A stretch of DNA of 64,000 nt from Symsagittifera roscoffensis (Eukaryota > Xenacoelomorpha > Acoela > Convolutidae): NCBI RefSeq assembly GCF_963678635.1, contig NC_087062.1, positions 56,063,970-56,127,969 on the forward strand, written 5' to 3'. A program made the translations under genes and the position numbers. The number at the start of each line of letters is the position of its first letter. Position 1 is the first letter of the stretch. Positions 37,098 to 46,738 of the stretch are shown one piece after another. The notes under the pieces are model-generated. The model was not told where the DNA came from. It made no database searches and saw only the letters and a list, made by a program, of their open reading frames with translations.

Positions 37098-37429
37098 CTG
37101 CTTCTGTTTCCTGAAAATTTTCCATATGTGGCAGTTATTTTATGAGAATAGTGGAAAATCTAATTTATGTTTCAGCCAATTCGAATTTGGAAGTTTATGG
37201 CGCCATGAAGAAGATTTCAATCAAAGTTTTCCCTCGACTCTTTCTGCACCTTCTTCGTCAAATTTCGATTCAACATGTAGAGTTTCAATAACTTATCAAT
37301 CTTAACTTTTCTAACAATTCGTATAAACTCAATTTTGTTCTTTGATTTACCCCATAAAAGGTAATGAAAGTCTCTCTTCTGCTTTGTCCTCTACAGACGA
37401 CCATTTCTTTTGCTATTTTGGTTTTCAGA

Positions 37430-38000
37430 ACGTGTTGTTGGCTTAGTGGGCATTCGGAAAAAACTTAAGGTTTGCTTGCTGCTAGCGGTTGTTTTTCAGT
37501 TTTTTCTGAGATTCACAATTTCTGATTTCCAAATGTTTGTTGAATTTTTTTTCATTTTTTTGGTATCTTTGTGTTTGGATCAATTGGCGTCTAATCACGT
37601 GTTGTTGGCTTAGTGGACGCTCGGAAAGCCGTAAAGGCGAGCTTATTGCTAGAGGTTGTGTTTTTTGTTTGTTTTTCTGAAAGTGAATTTTTATTTCCAA
37701 GAATATAACGATTTTTTTTCTCCAACCATTTGTTTGAATTTTAGTTTTCCGATAAATTGGCGACTTTCTATGTGGTGTTGGCTTATTGGATGCTCGGAAA
37801 TTACTAAAAGCTTGCTTGATGCTAGTGGTTGTGTTTTTCGTCTGTTTTTCTGAGACTGAATGACACGAATTTTTTAGGCATTTTTGTTCGGGGAACGATT
37901 GGTGTGTAAGCACCGGTTGTTGGCTTAGAGAACACTCGGGAAATACTTAGAGCTTGCCTAATTGTGGTGGTTCTCGTCTGTTGTTCTAAGATTGAATTTT
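37430..38000 (+). repeat. Four degenerate tandem units of about 140-175 bp
   Basis: Units begin near 37430, 37597, 37771 and 37910. Each shows a GTTGTTGGCTTAGTGG-like start, then CTCGGAAA, a CTTGCTTGxTGCTAGxGGTTG segment and GTCTGTTTTTCTGAGACTGAAT. The copies have drifted in sequence and length, which points to an old tandem array. I see no coding potential. Confidence 0.65.
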
Positions 38001-38940
38001 AAGTATCTCCAGCTTTTTCAAGTTTTGTTCCTTTAAGTTATTTTCATCGAACTGACAATTTAGTAGCTTGCAATGGTACTTTCGTTGAATAGAGGGTGAT
38101 CTGAGGATACTCCACCAGAGGTTGCAGATTTGGCCTCGGTGCTTGACTGTTCAAATTATCTTAACTGGCGAGATATGATGTTTTAAAAGATTCAAAAGAA
38201 ATTCAAAAAGTGTTCTATATCAAAAAAATACATTGTTGGCCAAATTGTTGGTTGTAAAAGTGGAATTGCGCAATTTAATTGGTCAAAACTATAAATATCA
38301 GGCTAATAAGTTATTGGACTTGTTTTTTACTTAAACTGATAAATTGAGTCAGACATCGTATTGAGTAGTTTCAGGTTAAATTAGTTTCAATTCCTTGGCC
38401 AAAAAGTTGTTTCCAACTACTTGCCATTTATTAAACCTTTCAAAAATTTTCAGGGCTATGAAATTGATTTTGTGTGTTTTTGACCAGCAGTGGATTAAGA
38501 AGATAGCAGTGATTTGTCGTCGGTGATGTTATCGAATTATCCATCATCGGTAAGGTTTCATATTTTTGCATAACTGAGAATATTTATAACTCCATTTTAG
38601 CTGCCAGCTTAGGGCATTACAGACATTAACCGCGTTTTTATGTTATTGTATCTTTGGATCTTTCTGATTTGATTCATATAGGGCCTTTGTTGCTTATTTT
38701 GTTCAAAAATGGTTGAAAATATTCCTAATTTTTTTTGTTGCACGATAAGCTAGGGTATTGCAATCGGGTACAAGACTTCTTTCCATAAATAAGTTCACAG
38801 AATGGTTTATTTAGTAGGAATGGTAAATATAACTTCTGACAATCTCGGCTTTTTGAAAATTTGAATAAAAGTGCTTTTATTTAAGTCAGGCTGACCACTT
38901 GACTATCTCGGCTTATTAAATAGCTTCAGATGATTAAGGC
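38001..38940. other. AT-rich non-coding DNA
   Basis: This is non-coding, AT-rich sequence between the tandem repeat and the LINE remnant. I found no gene, RNA or repeat that I can support. The rest of the flank (37098-37430) is similar. Confidence 0.5.
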
Positions 38941-38943
38941 AAA

Positions 38944-40456
38944 GTGGTTTTTTTTGTGGGGGGTCAGCTCCCTAAATTATCTGAAGTCATCACTGGAGTG
39001 AAGAGAACAACAACGTTTTGCAAGTCAATCTACAACCATCTCAGGGCTTTCCTTGAACCCATAATTGAAGAATCCTTTGAAGATAATACAGAACCTGGTA
39101 AAGAGACGAGGTGTGCTCCAACGACGAACAAACTTAGTCATCTGGCATGACACAATAAACAACTTGTTGACAAAACATCGAAGTAACTTCAACCCCGAGA
39201 CAAGAAGAAAGTTCCAACCACTCACTCCCTCCCATCTAGTCGAAGAACTCCGAAACCTAAACATCAACAACCGGATAAAAGCCATCGTCTACACTCGCAG
39301 AGAAGGTACTCGTGATACCTCTGATGAGCTAAATTCCAGTAGAATACTGGTTATTGACGTCATTAAAGATCTGCCATGTTCCAGAAAACGCAAAAATATC
39401 CAGTTAAAACACGTAATCGCAAAAATTCATCCGGATATTGCTATTGCAAAATCACTCGTCAATTCAATAATACGAACAGAGCAGACCTCACTGGATTGAA
39501 GAAAAGCAAAAAGAAGAAACTGAGTTACAAGAAAAACAAGGATACAAGAAACAATATTGACCAGACCGACAACGACAAAAGCAAGCAGAAGCTCAACAAG
39601 AGACAAAAAGAGAGACTAAGGAAGCGTAAAGCTCTTGGACTCCAAAGATTAGTAAGTGTCCCACCACTAAACATTCTATACCTATCGAATAACTTGTGTT
39701 ACAACCATCCTAGTGCATCCATAGGAATTGAGTTTCTTAGGAAGCGCGTGAAAGTCAGACCACACGTTAAGGATTATGTCCACAAACAACAGAGTTAAAT
39801 AACCAGTGTATTTTTAGGAATTCAGTTTTCTAAGAAGCGCAGGTAATTTCAACTTCTTTCTCACGAAACTTTTGGCTTCAACAATCCGTGCATCCATAGG
39901 AATTATGTTTTTTAGGAAGCGCGGGAGAGTTGAATCAAAAGCTTAAAGTAAACCTCGACACTTCTAGTGCATCAGGAATTAAGTTTCCTACGAAGTGCAA
40001 GAGTGCCGAGGTATTTTGCTCTTTTCATAATGACGCCCACCAAGTAAAATAACTTCTGTAAAACATGCATAAAGCCCATAACGCCACGGGATGCCGTGTT
40101 TCTATGTCTCCTGTGGTGACTCAATGCACTTGGCCCAAAAGTGCACCCAAATGAGCGAACATGCCGTCTTCGGGATTAGCGAGGTCAGCCAAAACCTTCT
40201 ACTGATATGTAACGTGTGTTCGCCTCAACCAAAGGGACCCCTATTTTTTATCCTATTTATAAATGATTCACCAACTATAATTAAAAACAGCGAATATTTT
40301 GGGTTTGCAGATGATTTCAAACTTGTAAATACTGACCCTTATACTCTACAAGAAGACATAAATAGAATAGAAAAATGGTGCTTAGACAACGAAATGAAAC
40401 TCAAAAGTGATAAATGCTTTATACTACCAATCAAAACGAAATGCGAAAGGATTTGA
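38944..40456 (+). mobile_element. LINE (non-LTR retrotransposon) remnant
   Basis: Two parts remain. At 39065-39499 a frame reads NLVIWHDTINNLLTKHRSN, then LVEELRNLNINNRIKAIVYTRREG and ILVIDVIKDLPCSRKRKN. It looks like a conserved domain but I cannot name it. A basic frame (39376-39798, KKSKKKKLSYKKNK) overlaps its end. At about 40226-40456 there is a reverse-transcriptase fragment: PKGPLFFILFINDSPT, then FGFADDFKLVNTD (the FADD catalytic motif) and NRIEKWCLDNEMKLKSDKC. This motif order is that of LINE reverse transcriptases of the Jockey/CR1 type. Most of the element is missing. Confidence 0.65.
39708..40005 (+). repeat. Four degenerate copies of a GTGCATCCATAGGAATT unit
   Basis: Copies near 39711, 39807, 39886 and 39967 share GTGCATCCATAGGAATT followed by AGTTTCTTAGGAAGCGCG. 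Spacing is about 80-95 bp. A short stem (AGGAA with TTCCT) can form within the clearest copy. They lie inside the LINE remnant, between its two coding parts. Confidence 0.55.
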
Positions 40457-42375
40457 CATTTAACATGAAAAGTTTCAATTAGACACACAGTAAAGATTTT
40501 GTTCTGGTTAACTTTTTTTCAATTAGAAAATTAGGTAGAACTATTGAGTTTTTGCCTAACAAATTTCGGACATCTATACAATTGTTCCAGTTTGCACCTT
40601 GATTTCCTTTGCCAAAGCGATTATTTTGAGACGCGCCCTTTTAGAAGTTTTTAGATGTTAGGGACTAGGTTTTCAGATTATAATAATTAGGGCTGCTCTT
40701 AATTTGTTCTCAAAGCTCAACGTTGAAAAACACCTGTATAGTCTCAATTTTTAAATGTGCGTTTGAATGCTTTAAATGGCCCCAATTCTTTGTCACTTGA
40801 ACGTTTTTGAGAAAACTTCCGACAAAAATCAAGAATAAACAGCAATATACTAATTATTTTGCAAGAAAAGTGATAGTTAATGATATCAAAAGCTGTGTTT
40901 TCCTCAAAAGTTGCTGAAATATTTTTTTTTCTAGCAACTGAACAAGGTAACTTTAAGGAAGACATTTAAATTACATCGTAATAATCAGACGGTATCAGTT
41001 CTAATTTCATCTCTGCCAGCAAATTGTTCGTTCAATTGATACTATTTTCCTCCTAAATTCCCCAGTTCTGACTAAAATGTCTTGCAAATTGAGTTTAATA
41101 GCGAAAGCATGTATTAAGCAGAAAACAAGATTAATTTTAAATTTAGAACTTTTCTACAGAAAAATCATGAAAATTATTCTTTAAAAGCAACAGAGATAAT
41201 CATCAGTTATGAAGAAGATTTTGTTGAATTTCATCTAATATCTAATACACTTTTAAGAAAAATTTACCTCAATTTTGGTCAATTTTAGCAATAAACTGTT
41301 CATTTTTCATCGTTTATCTGAAATTTTTAATCATTAACATGAAAAATTTCTCGCAAGTTGTAATTTTGGTAAAAATTTGGGTAAAACATGAGAAAAAACT
41401 GAGGAGTTGAATCATGGAGATTGATCTAGAAATTTTATGGAATATTGCTCTTAATGTTCATTTGAATTGAGATTTTCATTTAAATTCTCCCTGAAATGGA
41501 CAAAAAAAAACAGTTAATTACCCAAATGAAAGGTTGAAAATGGAAAATTTTGGGTAAATTTGATTAATTTTTACTTTACTTTCTCGAAAATTACGATTAG
41601 TTTCACTATTTTCCGGAAGTTTCAATATTGATTCAGCTTTTATGAGCTTTCTTTTTGGTATTGAGAGCTTTATGTAACCCACTTGTTAGCTCAAATAATG
41701 GCAAACTTTATCGTATTTCAGTATTTTGAGAAAAAATTGCGGAAAAATTCATTTTTTTTATTCAAAATTTTGTACCATTGTCTCAACTTGATGCCAATTA
41801 AATTACACTTTGAGCTCATTTTTAAACTCTTTATGTAAGAATATTTTTTCAATTAGTTCAGAAGCAACAATAAATTACTCAAAACTATGAGATTTCTGCA
41901 ATTTTTTTCCAAAAACTTAAAATTTTTGAAATTTTTTTTCCAAAAACCCTGAATTTTTTCGAAGATTCAGTAGGTTTCAGCATGGTTTCAGGAAGTTGTT
42001 TCGAAAAAGTAAGATCTTTTATTAAAATAATTAATACGTCGAATTACACCAAATTTATTGTGTTTTGAAGTTTTTTGAAAAATTTTTGATAAAAAATATC
42101 AATTTTTGCTCAACAACTCTTACCATTGACTTACTATGTATCAAAAAATTAATTAAAAGAACTTCATTTCACAATCTTCACGTAATTAACAAGTGATATT
42201 TAACATTTAGATAACGCGCGCCGAGATTTTTGCGAAAAAACTAGACATTTCCACACAAAAACCAGAAAATTTCGTTTTTCTTACCATTCTCTCACCATCA
42301 CACAAACCATGAAACCTTACCATTGGTATTCCCTATCCTAATACATTGTAGACTCTATTCTCTATCTTAATACAT
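40457..42375. other. Long AT-rich non-coding stretch
   Basis: About 1.9 kb of AT-rich DNA with many A and T runs. I see no reading frame, RNA gene or repeat that I can support. Confidence 0.5.
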
Positions 42376-42431
42376 AGCATGGCGGACCCGAAATCTATAA
42401 CGTATCTTAATACATGAGGTCCGCCATGCTT
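42376..42431. repeat. Inverted repeat AGCATGGCGGACC with 29-bp loop
   Basis: AGCATGGCGGACC and GGTCCGCCATGCT form a perfect 13-bp stem. Around and inside it TATCCTAATACATTG, TATCTTAATACATAG and TATCTTAATACATGA occur as three direct copies. The GC-rich stem stands out from AT-rich surroundings. It may be the end of a small transposable element. Confidence 0.5.
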
Positions 42432-42464
42432 CCCCCCCGATCAGCCTCAACATATACTACTCTG

Positions 42465-42715
42465 GTTACTTGCTGTTTCTAAGCAATTACAATCCACATA
42501 AAAAATTGAAAAAATTTCTGTTTTTTTATCGATTCTGTTTCAAAACCCATAAAAAGTCCATAGTTCTCTTCGCCCTTGCGATAAACAAGTTATGTTTTCG
42601 GCTCAACAAGTTTCGACCCAAAATTTGTTGCCGCGCAGTTAATTATTTCCCTTTTTTTTATTCCTGCTTTTGAAATTTATCCTAAACAACCATGAGATTT
42701 TTGTAGCTGTAGGAT
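42465..42715 (+). repeat. Dispersed repeat R5, copy 1
   Basis: This segment (GTTTCTAAGCAATTACAATCC through TGAGATTTTTGTAGCTGTA) recurs at 51318-51585 with moderate divergence. Both contain CTCTTCGCCCTTGCGAT and TTATGTTTTCGG. It is a dispersed repeat of unknown class. Confidence 0.6.
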
Positions 42716-42833
42716 CATGTTAGCATCCGTCCCCCAAGTATGTCAAGTTAAGATTCTCCACCCCAGCGGGCTTAATTTAAATTAAATTTGTTAACCTCCT
42801 TTTCTTCAAAACAATCTTCGGGTCGGCTCAGAC

Positions 42834-43450
42834 TTGGAAAGTTCCTGCAGCTTGGGGATTTTTGACCGGAAAATCCGAAAAAATTTACTTTTTAAAGTTT
42901 TGTCCGAAAAATGCAACAAAATAGTCGGCTTTTTCTTGATGCCCGACACCATTGTAACCAATTATGAAACCGGGGCAATACCAGAAATTCGAATAATTTT
43001 CCATGCTTCGGCGCATTTTGGATGCTGGTTTCGTTTTTCGCAATGCATCTACCGAACAATTCAAGAATTTGGACCAAGTTGCGATTATAAAACGGACAAA
43101 AAATTTCAAGATGTTGCTAGAAAACTTTTCAGTCTCGCATATTTACCTATTAACGAGATAAGCATGGCGTTGGCTTTTTATCAAGAAAAAATCAATTCTT
43201 GCGAAAAAGTTGGAAAAATTTTCGATTGTTTGGACTTTTTGGATTTTGGGTCAAATTCCAATGGATTTATAGAACGTGTTTGACCGCCCTGTGGATATTC
43301 GAACGACCAATAAATGCGAAATCTAGAACAGAGGCTGGAGCGATCCAATTGAACTGGATACGAAAATTATTCGGCTAAAAAACTCTCATTTGGACGGCCA
43401 TATTTCGCTGAAGACTTATTGGAATGGAATCGCTGAAATTTGCCGAAATA
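42834..43450 (+). pseudogene. MULE (Mutator-like) transposase fragment
   Basis: The 149-residue open frame at 42834-43283 includes TNYETGAIPEIRIIFHASAHFGCWFRFSQCIYRTIQEFG and RKLFSLAYLPINEISMALAFY (runs shortened here). This order (acidic residue, a C-x-F-x-F/H-S-Q block, Ile-Gln, then Ala-Phe-hydrophobic-Pro) is that of the MULE transposase domain. After the stop at 43283, translation in another frame gives RPVDIRTTNKCEI and LKNSHLDGHISLKTY, like the TTNxxE segment that follows in such transposases. The first Asp and parts of the N-terminus are missing, so this is a dead copy. Confidence 0.6.
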
Positions 43451-43589
43451 TTTGAAAAAAAAAACTCAATAAACTTACTCAAACTTATGTATATTTTATT
43501 CATTTCACTGACAATATTCATTATTCTAATAGTTGTGTATTGATTTTACCGTATAATTCAACATTTTTGTGTATTTTAGTAATTTTCTT

Positions 43590-43660
43590 CTCTTAGACAC
43601 ATTCGGCTCTTAGACCATTCTGCTTATTGCTCCGCCTCTCAAAGGGGGAAAGTTAAAGGG
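43590..43660 (-). repeat. End fragment of foldback repeat family 3
   Basis: CTCTTAGACCATTCTGCTTATTG followed by CTCCGCCTC is the reverse complement of the unit end seen at 50141 and 50654 (CAATAAGCAGAATGGTC). It is an isolated end of that family. Confidence 0.5.
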
Positions 43661-43857
43661 ATCCCCTCTTTGTCTACTATACAACTTTTCTACTGTTTGC
43701 CATGCAATCAAACCACGCACACATAGCATAAATATTCTGTCATTCTTCGATACTCGAAGTTATAATGTTGAGCTTGAAATTTAGTGAATAATATCTTGAC
43801 TTGAAACGACGAGTGTTTGGTATAGTTCTGCTGCTCTAAGTTTGGTTAGGTATCGGT

Positions 43858-44750
43858 GGGTCTAGGACAACAAGCCGACGGCACTTCAAGCCGAAGGGAC
43901 TTCAGGCTGAAATTTAAACTTTACAAGCACCTCAAATCAGGGGCGGATTTATGGGGGGGGGCGGACGCCCCCCCCCCCCCCCTCAGGGATTCTACCCCCT
44001 GCCGACCCAAAGGCTCCCCCTTTGGTACTTTTTAAGAAATCCATTTTTTGCCGACCGACCCTTAAATTTTTCTAAAGGCGCATTCGGCGCCAATATATAC
44101 TAACTTTGAGGGGGAGCGCGCGCCAAAAAAACGCGATTTTTTTGTCTCAATTTTTCAAAAAGTGCCTAAAAACGGCTTTTTTGACATGTTTTTTCTAAAA
44201 TTTGTCTGCGGCGCAGAAAATTTGGCAAAAACAGGGACCTTTTAGTGCTTTAGAAGAGCTCGGAAAATCAATTTGGTCGACCTAAAAAAAAAGGTCGTCA
44301 AAATTTCCGAAACAATTTTGAAAATCCGCCCCCCCCCCCTCAAAAAAATCCTAGATCCGCCCCTGCCTCAAAGTACAATTTTTCATCTGTAAAACGTTGC
44401 TTTTCAAAATTTCGGGCAATTTTAGTCCATAATAAGCGTTATTCATGACAATGAATCACTTAGGATTGGCATTCGTTAATAATTTCAGACGGTTTTTGAA
44501 ATGCATAAATTATAAACAAGAAAATTGCCTTCAAACCGTGTTTTATATTTCAACTTACCTAAACATCATTTGGAGGCCTAAATTTTATGAAAAAACGAAT
44601 AATTACTGAAAAAAGATCATAAAAGTAGGAAATTCTTTAAAAAGGTTTTCAAAATAATCCTACTTCATCACTTAATCAGAAAATTTTCGGCTTGAAGTCC
44701 CTAATTTTACGATTCGGCTTGAAGTCCCGTCGGCTTGATGTCTGGCACCC
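43858..44750 (+). mobile_element. MITE family 1, copy 1 (interrupted)
   Basis: The element starts GGGTCTAGGACAACAAGCC and ends GGCTTGATGTCTGGCACCC. Its ends are inverted repeats of about 30 bp (shared core CAAGCCGACGGxACTTCAAG). It is flanked by the 9-bp direct repeat GGTATCGGT (43849-43857 and 44751-44759). A second MITE is inserted at 43938-44365. Without that insert it would be about 460 bp, like the other two copies. A 9-bp target duplication is typical of Mutator-like elements, and a MULE transposase remnant lies 400 bp upstream. Confidence 0.75.
43938..44365 (+). mobile_element. Nested hAT-type MITE
   Basis: The 428-bp insert has terminal inverted repeats CAGGGGCGGATTTA and TAGATCCGCCCCTG and sits inside MITE family 1 copy 1. 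Its flanks are CCTCAAAT and CCTCAAAG, an 8-bp duplication with one mismatch. CAGGGGCGGAT-like ends and 8-bp duplications fit the hAT superfamily. It contains long C and G runs near both ends and no coding frame. Confidence 0.75.
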
Positions 44751-45299
44751 GGTATCGGTTATAGTTATAGTCTGAGTTCTGGTTACATTTGTTGGATTGT
44801 ACTGTATCATTGTAGTCATGCAATGAAGTAGCTTGATGTTTTAGTTTTAGATAGATATTGCTGTTTTAGCTGCGATGTTGATGTTTCAGTTGTAGTTTGA
44901 AATGCGCATAATGCCGCCTGTAAGCTCAAAAGCAATACAGATGTAGTACTGTATGGTATCAGCGGCTTATGGTACCATACGGTATATAATGCGTTTTTCT
45001 AGCTTTTCGCTTTTCTAAGATATTGTGTATTTCTCAGAAACGCGCATTTCTCAGAAATATTATTTATCCGTTTATTGCACCGGAGTTCTTATTGCTCAGT
45101 TTTGTTGCGTATCGAATATAGCTGTTTTTGATAGTTCCCTCCTTTTCCCTTCTTGCAACCAGAAGCAAAACTGACGAAAAGGTAAGTCAAATGGCTTGAT
45201 TTGATTGATGCAAAAAATATGTTTAAGGCTTAGATCATCGATAACAAATGCTTGTTGTAGATGAAGTAAGTCAGCTCCTTGAAATGCGAAATCTTGATT

Positions 45300-45905
45300 A
45301 CACGAAATGAGAAAGCAAACTTACTAAATTGATAATTTTTAATTATTAATTTTTCCTTGTCTCGATTCTGATTGGTTAATATAGTATTTGTCTGCTTACT
45401 GACGAGTATGAATACGGGGTCTAGGACAACAAGCCGACGGGACTTCAAGCCGAAAGGACTTGAAGCCGAAATTAAAACTTTACAGGCACCTCAAAACACA
45501 ATTTTATCATCTGTAAAACGTTGCTTTTCAAAATTTTGGCAAGTTTAGTCCATGATAAGCGTTTTTCATGACAATGCACCATTTGTGATTGGCATCCGTT
45601 AATAACATCAGCCGGTTTTTGAAATGCATAAATTATAAACATGAAAATTGCCTTCAGCCATGTTTTACTTTCCAACTTTCCGAAACATCATTTGAAGGCT
45701 TAAATTTTATGAAAACGCCGATAACTAGTAAAGAAAGATCATGAAATTCAGAAACTCTTCAATAAAGTTTTCAAATTAATCATATTTCACGACTTTATGA
45801 ACTATTCGGCTTGAAGTCCCTAATTTTAGAATTCGGCTTGAAGTCCCGTCGGCTTGATGTCCGGCACCCTGAATACGCGGTTGTCTAAATGCTGCGACGT
45901 AACCA
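45300..45905 (+). mobile_element. Foldback family 2, half copy (interrupted by MITE family 1)
   Basis: The right half of the foldback element (CTTGTCTCGATTCTGATTGG, then GTATTTGTCTGCTTACTGACG and CGGTTGTCTAAATGCTG) is present, as in the copies at 48751 and 48991. MITE family 1 copy 2 (45417-45869) interrupts it. The left half is not recognisable. Confidence 0.6.
45417..45869 (+). mobile_element. MITE family 1, copy 2
   Basis: 453 bp with ends GGGTCTAGGACAACAAGCC and GGCTTGATGTCCGGCACCC. It is flanked by TGAATACG on both sides (45409-45416 and 45870-45877). It is inserted in foldback family 2, so it is younger than that element. It has no coding frame. Confidence 0.75.
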
Positions 45906-45967
45906 ATAGATTAGTAGTCGTGTCGTGAATAAATGTTCTTTTTCTGTATTTCTGAGAAAGGTTACAT

Positions 45968-46172
45968 ATCAGTATTTAGACAACCGCGTATTCAGACTGG
46001 TCAGTATTTAGACAAATACTGTTTCAACCAATCAGAATCGAGACAAAGAAGAAATTAATAAATAATTATTATTTATTTTGGATTATTTATGTCTTTTCTC
46101 GATTCTGATTGGTTCATACAGTATTTGTCTAAATACTGACGAGTATGAATACTCGGCTGTCTAAATACTGGC
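45968..46172 (+). mobile_element. Foldback family 2, full copy
   Basis: A near-palindromic element of about 205 bp. The left arm reads CAGTATTTAGACAACCGCG and then CAGTATTTAGACAAATACTG and ACCAATCAGAATCGAGAC; the right arm is its reverse complement. The centre is AT-rich. A transcript would fold into a long hairpin. It lies about 280 bp upstream of the Dicer start codon. Confidence 0.65.
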
Positions 46173-46449
46173 TGCACTCCTCTGAGAAATAATAATTTTT
46201 TGTTAATAGATTAGGTGTAGAGTAGAGCATAGATGTGTACTTCGTATTTCTGAGAAAGAATTTCAGCATTCATTTTTTCATCTTGAAGGATATCTGAGGA
46301 AAAGGTGTAAACTCTGCTGTTTGATCGAGTTTCTGCTGTATTTGCTGCTCTATAGGCTATAGGCCTAACTATGCAGAATCGTTTGGGGCCTGGGTGTTAT
46401 GATATGTAGTTTTGGTGTTTTAGTGTTGCTCCTGTGGCCGTCGATTCAA
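46173..46449 (+). other. Upstream region / probable 5' UTR of the Dicer gene
   Basis: No separate gene is visible. Another in-frame ATG lies upstream at 46399 and would add a hydrophobic 17-residue stretch that Dicers do not have, so I prefer 46450 as the start. I see no clear promoter element. Confidence 0.4.
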
Positions 46450-46738
46450 ATGTCTGTGGAATTGCGTGATGGTGGTACTCTGGCGGCAAGAGACTATCAG
46501 ATTCGTTTATTCGAGCAAGCATTGGGTGAGAACGTGATAGTGTGGTTGGAAACAGGGTCAGGCAAGACTTTCATTGCCCTTCTGCTGATGAAAGAGTTGT
46601 GCCATGAGACGTGTGGAAAGTACAGAAGTGAAAAGGGAGGTAGACGAACTGTGTTTGTGGTGAATTCAGTGGCCTTGGCTAAGCAGCAGACCAAGTACAT
46701 CGAGCATCATTCTAATCTGAAAGTGGATTATTTCACGG
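46450..46738 (+). CDS. Dicer exon 1 (helicase motif I)
   Basis: Encodes the N-terminus with RDYQIRLFEQAL, Walker A (LETGSGKTFIALLL) and motif Ia (TVFVVNSVALAKQQ). The exon ends after the first base of a Gly codon at the donor GTCTCT, which is a weak site. Intron 1 (46739-47598) holds MITE family 1 copy 3. Confidence 0.85.

Noticed and set aside
46399-46449. Upstream ATG at 46399 as the Dicer start with a signal peptide
   Set aside because: It would add a hydrophobic leader to a cytoplasmic enzyme; the ATG at 46450 fits the usual short lead-in to RDYQ. Not settled without RNA data.
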